From positions 24,830,312 through 24,894,311 of the forward strand of contig NC_091125.1 of assembly GCF_040183065.1 (NCBI RefSeq): a stretch of DNA of 64,000 bases, in the 5' to 3' direction. Shown in pieces: positions 55,820 to 64,000 of this stretch. The stretch's first letter is position 1, and the number at the start of each line of letters is the position of its first letter. The notes under the pieces were generated by a model that saw only the letters and a program-made list of their open reading frames with translations, did no database searches and was not told where the DNA came from. The DNA is from Periplaneta americana. Its lineage: Eukaryota > Arthropoda > Insecta > Blattodea > Blattidae. Position numbers and translations under genes: made by a program.

Positions 55820-58375
55820 ATTGAAATTTATGAAGCATATAGAGTTTAAAAGAAATATAACTTATTGAAAAGTGACAAGTTAATAAAATAAACAGTACCT
55901 AGTTTCTAAATTAATTAAACAACAAAGAGTCAAGAAATGTTGACTTTTTTCGACAATGTCGCATTTCTGAGTTCTCGGTATGTTCCACTAATATGAAATA
56001 TTAATTTGTGTATATTTAGGAACACCAACGCCGATATGCAGTTATTATCTCCAAAATTTGGCTCTTATCGCATATATTAATAAAAAAACTAAATATGATT
56101 TTAACTCAAAAGGTATGTAAAGATTTTCAAATAAATTAAAAATGTCCGTCCTTTGAATCAGAAGTATGTTATTGTTGACTTTCGTTTGTAGGTTCAATTA
56201 GGTGGTTCCCTGTAGAAAAACCAGCAGTGGTTCCACTAATTCCGCATCACAGCTTGCTCCCAACGTCTTTGATAGCGTTTTTACGTAATCGGTGCTTAAA
56301 ATCATACCGACAACCGACAGAGGGAGTACCAGAACGGAAACGGCGATGTAAAGTTTGAAGGATGATTTGTTCAGACACTAATTTCGTGACTAATAACACG
56401 ATTGAAATAAATGTGGTCTCGTTCGATCGGACATATGATTACGATCCAAACATGACCATGAGTTGACGACGTGCATTCGCGAAGCGCGGGTGGGTTCTCG
56501 TGGCGACTGGCGACCATTTTGCACATGGGCGAAAATTTCCATACTGTATATCTCTTGAATCCGATATGCTAGCGCGCTGATTTTAATGCCAAATGAAAGA
56601 TCTCGTAGGGTTTACATGAATGCGTCTGGCTTAACTAGACACAGATACCACTTTGGGATAAATACTAAAACGTTCGGTTTTTGGAGCAAATCTTGAAAGT
56701 ATTACCAAACCAAAGTTCCAATCGGTCACGTGATCTTTAGGTTCTCGTAAAATCATCGGAACTGCAAAAGGCATAGCTCTCTTCATTCCTTCCTCCCATT
56801 GGAATAAATGACAAAGCAAGAGCAACAACAACAACAACAGCAGCACCAGCAACATCAACAACAATAATAATAACATATCTTAGTGGGCCAAAGCCTATCC
56901 TGATCACCTAGCGGACAGCGAAAGTAGAGTTTGTAAGGTTTTGTAATAGGGGTAATGTTCCTCTTTTGTTCTTTCGAAATGAATTTTCCAGAAAAATGTA
57001 ACAGAAATTATTCAGATAGTTTACAACCTGCGAACTACAAAACCAGACATGATAATATCTCCTATTTATTTATTGTAAATTCGTTAAAAAATTCAATAAA
57101 ACACTTTATGAAATAAAACTCCCACTTGTTAACTCAAACACACTTTCTTCACAACTACTATACGGAAAAGATTGCATATTGAGCTATGGCTTGAAGGACC
57201 GCTCTGGTAGAATTACTCCCCCCCCCCCCCCGCCGGTAAATCTAGCTTAAACGCACCAGGGATTTTTACCTTCGCACTTATTCATAGAAAACTATACAAG
57301 TTCTTACCGAAAGACAAAATTATTTTTTCAGCGATCAGTGGCGGTTTTTGAGATTAATTAACATGCATGAAAATGTCTGTTTTTATGTTTGTTTTCATTC
57401 ACATATACGTACAGTAGCTTGTAACTCAAAAACAGAGCCTGATGGAGACTTTTTAGTGATGTATTGGAATTAGCGTATAAACATCACGTTATCGTAGGTT
57501 ACAAAATGGTTATTGCCTTGTGTAATTAAAAGCGACTTTCCTGAATAGTGACAAGTATTTCTTTTCTGTAGACAATTTATATAACTCCAATATAATTACA
57601 CTAAACATCTTGAAATTTTCGTTCCGTCACCTGCTTTACCAAACTGAACACTGCTCTTGTTTCAAATATTGAATTTCCGGTTAATATAATTACAAAGAAG
57701 TTTTTTACTTACTCCAGAGAGAACATTTTAATGGAAATATACATTATACGTTCTCCTAACCTTTCCCCTTCACATCCTCTGCCTTTAATAGTTATGCTAA
57801 TACAACACAACCCATTATTGTTTAGCACACTTTTCACTATTAAGTTGTGCTCTAGGTATAACAGGTACAGATGACCTTAGAGATACAAGAACTTCAGAGT
57901 CAGTGTGGGTAAGGTAATGCAAACGGCCGACATGTTTTCTTCAACTTAAATAGACGTAGAATATAACAAAGAATTGCAATTGCAAGCTTCATGATTCTTT
58001 ATTCAATGTAATTACACTTTTTTTTCTTGTGGTTGAACTGATAGTCTGGCAAACTGACGCAACAACGTAAAATGCTAGTAGACTTCTCGCAAAAAAACCA
58101 TCTAAAATTGTTCAGTAATCATTTTCGATCTTAAACGTTAGTATAAGAAGACATAATACCTCGCCTTCATTCAAGTGTTTCAGGGCACATATAGAGCGTA
58201 ACTGGGTTTGATTTCGATAAGGAAGTGTAAATTACTTTTTCTTTCATCGAGTGTACTCTTCGTGTTCGTACTACGTTCTTTTGAGATAGAAAATACAGAT
58301 ACTTGAGATCACTAGTATTCGCTGAGATTCAGTAAAACATTCAAAAGCTAGCCAAACTGTTTTGGCTTGTTAAAG
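55820..58375. other. Unassigned region
   Basis: No supported gene over about 2.5 kb. CAA/CAG-type triplet repeats at 56820-56875 and a C14 run near 57219 are the only distinct features. Confidence 0.35.
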
Positions 58376-58378
58376 TTC

Positions 58379-58379
<1 letters not shown>

Positions 58380-58450
<71 letters not shown>
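58380..58450. repeat. (TAA)n microsatellite, left flank of LINE fragment
   Basis: About 23 TAA units. The same repeat resumes at about 59338 on the far side of the LINE fragment. Confidence 0.95.
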
Positions 58451-58451
<1 letters not shown>

Positions 58452-58456
<5 letters not shown>

Positions 58457-59335
58457 TTACCTAATTATTTACAAATGGCTTTTAAGGAAGGTTCATTTCC
58501 GCTCTCACATAAGCCTGCTATTGGTCCCTATCCTGTGCAAGATTAATCCACTCTCTATCATCATTATCCCACCTCTCTTAAGTCCATTTTAATATCATCC
58601 TCCCATCTGAGTTTCGGCTTCCCCAAAAGTCTTTTTCCCTCCGGTCTCCCAACTAACACTCTATATGCATTTCTGGATTCGTCCATACGTGCTACTCTCG
58701 GCTCCACAAGTAAAGAACCCTGGCCTCACACCACTTCTACACAGATGACAGTGATTGACAGGCCAGTTAGGGGAAGTAAACTTGCTAAAACTTTCAGCTG
58801 TTGCCATGTTTGCTCTTGGCTTGACTCTTTAAATGTATTTTCTTTTGTAACTGGTTGGATTCTTTCAAAAATGGAAAATTCACAACACAGCATTCTCGGC
58901 GGTCTTCTGGCGGTATCTTTGTCCACAGTTTCACTAATTGGGGGAGCGTGTCAGTCAGATTTATGGCTTCCTGAACCCAACCCTGCAACGAAGGTTCTTT
59001 ACTTGTGAAACCAAGAGTACGTGTCCTGACCATCTCAAACGTCTGGATTTAATGTTCCCAATTATGTCAGGTGAAGAATACAATGCGTGTAGTTCTGCGT
59101 TGTGTAACTTTCTCCATTCTCCTGTAACTTCATCCCTCTTAGCCCCAAATATTTTCCTAAGAACCTTATTCTCAAACACCTTTAATCTCTGTTCCTCTCT
59201 CAAAGTTAGAGTCCAAGTTTCACAACCATACAAAGCAACCGATAATACAACTGTTTTACAAAGTCTATCTTTCAGATTTTTTGACAGCAGAGTAGATGAC
59301 AAAAGTTCTCAACCGAATAATAACAGGCATTTCTC
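58452..59335 (-). mobile_element. RTE-like LINE fragment with nested MITE, inside (TAA)n
   Basis: The minus strand from 59335 encodes SSTLLSKNLKDRLCKTVVLS, VALYGCETWTLTLREEQRLK and VFENKVLRKIFGAKRDEVTG, then GEWRKLHNAELHALYSSPDI and KSRRLRW. It resumes beyond a 323-bp insertion (58695-59017) as YRVLVGRPEGKRLLGKPKLR-type coding and ends with a TTAC-type tail at 58452-58474. Same family as 52426. Confidence 0.88.
58695..59017. mobile_element. TA-flanked MITE nested in the LINE
   Basis: Left end CTCTCGGCTCCACAAGTAAA and right-end complement CTCTTGGTTTCACAAGTAAA match at 22 of 25 positions, continuing GAACC. TA flanks both ends (58693-58694, 59018-59019), and removing it restores the LINE sequence GTGCTACGTG. 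Consistent with a Tc1/mariner-type non-autonomous element. The frames inside are unassigned. Confidence 0.85.
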
Positions 59336-59337
59336 GT

Positions 59338-59343
59338 ATAATA

Positions 59344-59390
<47 letters not shown>

Positions 59391-59431
59391 CAGCAATAAT
59401 AACAAGAACGATACCGAAATAATATTTCAAG

Positions 59432-59482
<51 letters not shown>
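59338..59482. repeat. Two (TAA)n arrays
   Basis: 59338-59389 and 59433-59482, separated by 43 bp. A third, TTA/TCA-type, array lies at 59693-59760. Confidence 0.92.
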
Positions 59483-59484
<2 letters not shown>

Positions 59485-59878
59485 TTTCTGACAAAATATC
59501 ACATTGACAGTAGGCAAAAATTTGAATTTTGGTTTAAGAAAAACACCTATTCGTTTCATTCAGCGTCATTGTTTTATAAATTACTCTAAGTCTACTGTAC
59601 AAGACATCGTCTAGTTTTCTTTGATATCATGATAAAAATGTTATTTTTAACATATGATATATCATTATTCCCGGAAAATGGAGGTAATATATTATTATTA
59701 TTATTAATCATTGCTATTATTATTTATTGTTATTATTATTATTATTATTATCATCATCATAATCATAAATTAAGTAAACACACTCGAAATTAAAAAAGAT
59801 CATGTCATTTACAGTATATACAACATACTGCATTGCTCTGATTTTAAAATTATTATGAAGTGATTACAATAATAATAT
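59483..59878. other. No recognisable feature
   Basis: AT-rich spacer with the TTA/TCA array noted above. Confidence 0.4.
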
Positions 59879-59879
59879 T

Positions 59880-60090
59880 ACTGGCTCAGACGATAACGTT
59901 TTCGCATTCGGGAGGACCCGTATTCAAACTCTGTGACCAGCTAATGTGACTGGAGTTTTTCATGTTTTCCCTCAGTCAAAACGCCTGATTGGAAACTTAC
60001 ATACCATTATTCATCGGCACCTGAATCACCAATATCTTAAAGATTAATCAAAATCTAATATCAGTTACATGAACACAAGCCATCTATGAG
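59880..60090 (+). mobile_element. tRNA-derived SINE, family E
   Basis: Head ACTGGCTCAGACGATAACGT with degenerate B-box CCGTATTCAAACTC, body with TTTCATGTTTTCCCTCAGTC, and end ATCAGTTACATGAACACAAG. Matches the minus-strand copy at 41601-41838. Confidence 0.8.
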
Positions 60091-60091
60091 T

Positions 60092-60335
60092 CTATTCATA
60101 AAGTAAGTTCCGTTTTTATATGGAGCTCGCAGTAATCGGCATAGCGGCGCCGTCTTTGCAGTGAGTGTTCCTTGATTCAACTCGCTTCGACCAGTAGTAC
60201 AGAGAGGAACGTGCGGCTTTATTGGTAGCTTACTAGTGTTCAAAATGTGTGCTCTAATTTAGAATCTCGCGATCTGTGAAATACACTAGGTGATACGATT
60301 TCTTTTGGCGAAAAAAACGTCGTCCCAATGCTTTC
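60092..60335 (+). mobile_element. 5' end of a mariner element
   Basis: ATAAAGTAAGTTCCGTTTTT near 60097 resembles mariner end sequence. A leader of about 140 bp leads to an ATG at 60245 and a decayed start NLAICEIH(stop)VIRFLLAKKT, like mariner transposase N-termini (CEVRSVIRFL.AK). Two in-frame stops are present. The rest of the transposase is absent. Confidence 0.6.
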
Positions 60336-60783
60336 GATGACTACGTTGCTCTCTTTTGTTCGTGAATGCATGCGAGTGCACACAGCGTTTGGTAAGAGCA
60401 ACCCATTTGGCCACCACTGTTTTAAATAATTTCTGTGAATAAATCGTTTTTTCCTTTAATACGTCTGTGTTGTTTTTCATTGTTAGTTTAATCTATGAAA
60501 TAATAATTATATAAAAATATAAGTTATCATCTAATACGAGTACCTTAGGAGTTAATGGCTATTGTTTGTTGTTCATTTCATATTATATTAATTAAATTAT
60601 TAAATTTCACGTGTGTCATTCTCGGACAACTTTGTTCGTACGCACATACTCAATAATAATAATAAAAAACTAAATTCCTACAATACTTTTGGAAAATCTT
60701 TGTCCATAGAACGCACAGCGTGTCCAACATTGTTTGTGTCAGAAGTACTCAGAACGCAATTTCCAAGAAAACACTGAAATGTA

Positions 60784-61656
60784 AGGGAGACTGTTGTACC
60801 TTTAGCATAGTGTACCTTTGAACATTTTTGTTTTTTTAATTTTTGCTGCTATCTAAATGACTCAAACTGAAATAGATTGTAGAGAAATCCGTTAAGTAGC
60901 TCTGGTCGTAATTTCAGTTCGATTTACTGTAAAGTGTGAGTTCTACGGGCAAAAGAATTTTTTTTAGTACCAAAAGTAAACATTTCGTCCATTGATATAT
61001 CTTTTCTAACACAAAACCAGATTGTATTTGTTACTATCAATCAAGTACAGTGTGTTCCCTATCATCTGGTGAGTAATAACATATTTTAATTTCCATTATT
61101 TATTCGAATCTAAAGTTTTGGGAGCCATATTTGAACACAAAACATCTTGTACCATGGAACATGTTCCAAGATACACAATACTCTCGGTTTTTGTTTTTGT
61201 TTTTGTTTTATTTTAAGATCATCTCACGAAGTAAGTCTGGAGTTAAGAGGCCCCCAATTGATTCGGATGCCTTAAAGAAAACTGTTGAAGCTGTTACAGC
61301 TCCTCCAGGAAATGAAATCTCAATCTGAGAGGCCTACTCTGCTTTATGATTGCAAATACATTTTAGATATGATTGTCAATTTTTACAGCTATATTCCCAC
61401 CTATATTTCATGTGTTCCAACTTACAAGAAGGTATGTTTTAAGGTACATGAACTGTTGTACCTTTGAACACATTACATATCCATTCATTTTATTTTTTCC
61501 ATCCTTAATAGATCTGTAAAACAGGAAAATACATACAGGAAGTTGTAAAGGAATCTCCAATAATTATTTTAAGCATTTTTTCATTTAAAAATTTTCATTT
61601 CCCAAAATTAAAAAAAATAAAATCTGAAAAGTGGTTAAAGGTACAACAGTCTCCCA
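60784..61656 (+). mobile_element. pogo/Tigger-like element with TA duplication
   Basis: GGGAGACTGTTGTACCTTT (60785) is perfectly mirrored at the right end (AAAGGTACAACAGTCTCCC, 61637-61655). TA flanks both ends (60782-60783, 61657-61658). Inside, 61230-61330 encodes RSKSGVKRPPIDSDALKKTV then GNEISI, resembling the start of the CENP-B/psq-type DNA-binding domain of pogo transposases, followed by a stop where Arg would be expected. The phrase GTACCTTTGAACA recurs inside (60809, 61458). Confidence 0.72.
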
Positions 61657-61658
61657 TA

Positions 61659-62461
61659 AGTTTTCCATTATCAGAATTCGTCTACAGTTGGTATAATGAT
61701 ATGCCTACAAGCTCAAGTTTGAATAACGATATTTCGGTTTAGAAATAGTAATCCGAAACTGATGGATATTAGACTTTAAATTGAACTGGAGTGACTAGCT
61801 TCCATGATACTGCATAAGAAATAAAAACAATTATAGATTCATATAATAAGAGTAAACTTCGCATTTCCAGAAATAAAATTTAAGAACTTTAATGTTCTAG
61901 TCTTTTTTTTTTATCTCAGTGCCCTTTAAAACAATATTTCAAATATGACTGTACCTCAGCACAGGTTTTTTAGGAGGGAGCAAAAGGTTCATGCGTTAAG
62001 TTCAATTTTGCTCCTAGTATTTTTTTCCTTGCTTCAAACTTCTACAAAGTTATTATTACCTGGAAAAAGTCTGAAGTTTTCTGTTGATATTCAGGAACGC
62101 GAAGGTGTTCCTAAGGACATAATATGCAGCAGGCTGCAGTATTGATCCAGCCTCATATAACCTCCTGGCTTGTTTCCACACTTCCCTAAGGCGAGGATAG
62201 ATGACTGTGCGACTCGGTGCGTACGTGGGATATTGGATGTATTTCAGTTTAAACGTCATACGCAGGCTAATAGAACATGTTAGAGACAATAGCAGCTGTG
62301 TTTCTGTGTCGCTTCTTCACACTTCTTTATAAAACTTTCTGTGATAATCGAATAGTTTGGATTTGAAGCAACTTTTCACTTGACAGCAAGAATAGTTTAC
62401 GTAAAGATTATTATTATTTTTTTTTGTCCTACAGAATAGACTATATCTGTTATGGTAACAA
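61659..62461. other. No supported gene
   Basis: AT-rich. Overlapping short frames at 61945-62289 on opposite strands are unassigned. Confidence 0.35.
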
Positions 62462-62482
62462 TTAATATTAGAAAAGAAAAAT

Positions 62483-62532
62483 TCGCTCCGGCGCCGGGGA
62501 TCGAACACGGGTCCTTGGTTCTACGTACCAAG
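62483..62532 (-). ncRNA. Partial tRNA-like module, left arm
   Basis: The minus strand keeps the anticodon arm (TTGGTACGTAGAACCAA) and T arm (GTGTTCGATCCCC) and the 3' acceptor strand. The D arm is missing, unlike its mirror partner at 63861. Confidence 0.65.
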
Positions 62533-62675
62533 CGGCCTGACTCCAAGTTGGACATGTATGTTGACATTTTATGTTAAGTCAACTGCCATTATACAAGGAG
62601 CGCACTCAGTTGAGTGACTTGGTGACCGGGAGTCCACAGTAATATTCACAGTAATCTGTACAGAAATATGCACTG

Positions 62676-63645
62676 TTGCTAGAACAATCTACGTAAAGAT
62701 TATTATTGCACTGTTGCTAGAACAATCTATGTAAAGATTATTATCGCACTGTTGCTAATTACGTAGATTGTTCTAGCAACAATTACGTACACTGTTCTAG
62801 CAACAGTGCAATAATAATCTCCTTGTAAAGATTATTATCGCACTGTTGCTAGAACAATCTACGTAAAGATTATTATTGCACAGTTGCTAGAACAATCTAC
62901 GTAATTGTTGCTAGAACAATCTACGTAAAGATTATTATTGCACTGTTGCTAGAGCAATCTACGTAATTGTTGCTAAAACAATCTACGTAGAGATTATTAT
63001 TGCACTGTTGCTAGAACAATCTATGTAATTGTTGCTAGAACAATCTACGTAATTGTTGCTAGAACAATCTACGTAAAGATTATTATTGCACTGTTGCTAG
63101 AGCAATCTACGTAATTGTTGCTAAAACAATCTACGTAGAGATTATTATTGCACTGTTGCTAGAACAATCTATGTAATTGTTGCTAGAACAATCTACGTAA
63201 TTGTTGCGAGAACAATCTACGTAAAGATTATTATTGCACAGTTGCTAGAACAATGTACGTAATTGTTGCTAGAACAATCTACGTAAAGATTATTATTGCA
63301 CTGTTGCTAGAGCAATCTACGTAATTGTTGCTAAAACAATCTACGTAGAGATTATTATTGCACTGTTGCTAGAACAATCTATGTAATTGTTGCTAAAACA
63401 ATCTACGTAATTGTTGCTAGAACAATCTACGTAAAGATTATTATTGCACTGTTGCTAGAGCAATCTACGTAATTGTTGCTAAAACAATCTACGTAGAGAT
63501 TATTATTGCACTGTTGCTAGAACAATCTATGTAATTGTTGCTAGAACAATCTACGTAATTGTTGCGAGAACAATCTACGTAAAGATTATTATTGCAGTGT
63601 TGCTAGAACAATTTACGTAATTGTTGCTAGAACAATCTACGTAAT
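62676..63645. repeat. Self-complementary tandem repeat array
   Basis: The basic unit of about 23 bp (TTGTTGCTAGAACAATCTAC + GTAA) alternates with a 37-38-bp unit that adds AGATTATTATTGCACTG. Variants AGAGCAATC and AAAACAATC recur in fixed order, giving a higher-order repeat at about 63085, 63290 and 63440. A short inverted stretch lies at 62757-62822. Units include palindromes TACGTA and TTGTT...AACAA. Confidence 0.9.
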
Positions 63646-63860
63646 TACGTAGATTGTTCTAGCAACAGTACATATTTCTGTACAGATTACTGTGCATATT
63701 ACTGTGGAATCCCGGCTACCAAGTCACTCAACTGAGTGCGCTCCTTGTATACTGTCAGTTGTCTTAATATAAAATGTCAAATACATGCCCAACTTGGAGT
63801 CACGCCACAAAGGGAAAAACGCTGGAGGAGGGGAGTTCGATCCGGTGCTGTGGATTCGAC

Positions 63861-63932
63861 TTCGGCGTAGCTCAATGGTGAGAGCGCTTGGTACGTGGAA
63901 CCAAGGACCCAGGTTCGAGCCCCGGCGCCGGA
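63861..63932 (+). ncRNA. Complete tRNA-like cloverleaf, Pol III candidate
   Basis: Acceptor TTCGGCG pairs fully with CGCCGGA (one T-G). D stem GCTC/GAGC, anticodon stem TTGGT/ACCAA with loop ACGTGGA, T stem CCAGG/CCCGG (one mismatch) with TTCGAGC loop. Box A TAGCTCAATGGTGA and box B GGTTCGAGCCC are intact. TTTTT begins six bases downstream. C at position 33 and no known isotype match argue against a decoding tRNA. Confidence 0.75.
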
Positions 63933-64000
63933 GCGAATTTTTCTCCTTTAATATTAGCAAGAATAGTTGTTTAGGGGAGAATAGAAGTGGTTTTAATAGC

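Larger units (their letters stand above)
62472..63947. mobile_element. Foldback element with tRNA-like ends and tandem-repeat core
   Basis: Left end AAAAGAAAAATTCGCTCCGG and right-end complement AAGGAGAAAAATTCGCTCCG begin inverted arms of about 220 and 290 bp. The arms share a tRNA-like part, CCAACTTGGAGTCA, GAGCGCACTCAGTTGAGTGA and CTGTACAGAAATATG-type blocks. TTAATATTAG occurs just outside both ends (62462-62471, 63948-63957), a plausible 10-bp target duplication. The core (62676-63645) is a tandem array. The right arm has about 70 bp missing from the left. No protein gene. Confidence 0.85.

Noticed and set aside
62676..63645. CRISPR-like array
   Set aside because: The units are contiguous or alternate with related units and there are no unique spacers. 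The context is a eukaryotic foldback element.
63861..63932. Genuine decoding tRNA gene
   Set aside because: C replaces U33, the same odd loop appears in diverged stems at other loci, and all copies lie in inverted-repeat elements.

Overview
This window looks like intergenic or intronic DNA from a large, repeat-rich arthropod genome, most likely an insect. The basis is AT-rich sequence, very many long (TTA)n/(TAA)n microsatellites, several tRNA-derived SINE families, RTE- and Jockey/CR1-type LINE fragments, and remnants of mariner, pogo, piggyBac, hAT, Harbinger-like and Crypton-like elements. The octamer TAGGCCTA is strongly over-represented. A cockroach- or termite-like genome would fit, but the order cannot be fixed from sequence alone. 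I see no intact host protein-coding gene, no rRNA, no canonical tRNA and no CRISPR array. Almost every long open frame is a mobile-element remnant or a translated microsatellite.

Layout: 1-5.4 kb carries a nearly full-length two-ORF LINE with an intact PHD-finger ORF1 and a broken ORF2, sitting inside a (TTA)n microsatellite. 5.5-15.5 kb holds SINEs, hairpin elements, a foldback element at 13.8-14.9 kb and LINE ends. 16.9-19.4 kb is a spliced but decayed Tc1-like DDE transposase gene. 20.3-22.3 kb is a SINE and a minus-strand LINE. 24-28.1 kb is a cluster of a mariner-type MITE, SINEs and a roughly 1-kb palindrome carrying tRNA-like modules. 30-37.5 kb holds LINE tails, hAT remnants, another tRNA-like foldback, a terminal-inverted-repeat (TIR) element inside a (TTA)n tract and a tyrosine-recombinase scrap. 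39-44 kb has a MITE, a purine-skewed LINE 3' region, a Jockey-type LINE tail with a SINE, and a Harbinger-like element. 45.7-48.3 kb is a piggyBac transposase fragment abutting a minus-strand RTE LINE. 49-56 kb has RTE and mariner copies. 58.4-59.5 kb is an RTE LINE with a MITE nested in it, inside a (TAA)n tract. 60-61.7 kb has mariner and pogo-like remnants. 62.5-63.95 kb is a foldback element with tandem repeats and a complete tRNA-like cloverleaf.

The most interesting signal is a set of four complete tRNA-like cloverleaves (27340-27411, 28019-28089, 31621-31690, 63861-63932) plus three partial ones. All lie in inverted-repeat elements. Each complete copy has an A-box and a B-box, an anticodon loop of the form ACGTNNA with C instead of the invariant U at position 33, and a T5 run 4-6 bases downstream. 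That T5 run lies in the shared AAAAATT motif at the element ends. I infer a family of foldback elements carrying candidate RNA polymerase III units. Secondary signals are insertions of two LINEs and one TIR element in (TTA)n/(TAA)n tracts, and a shared hairpin in three LINE-like 3' regions.
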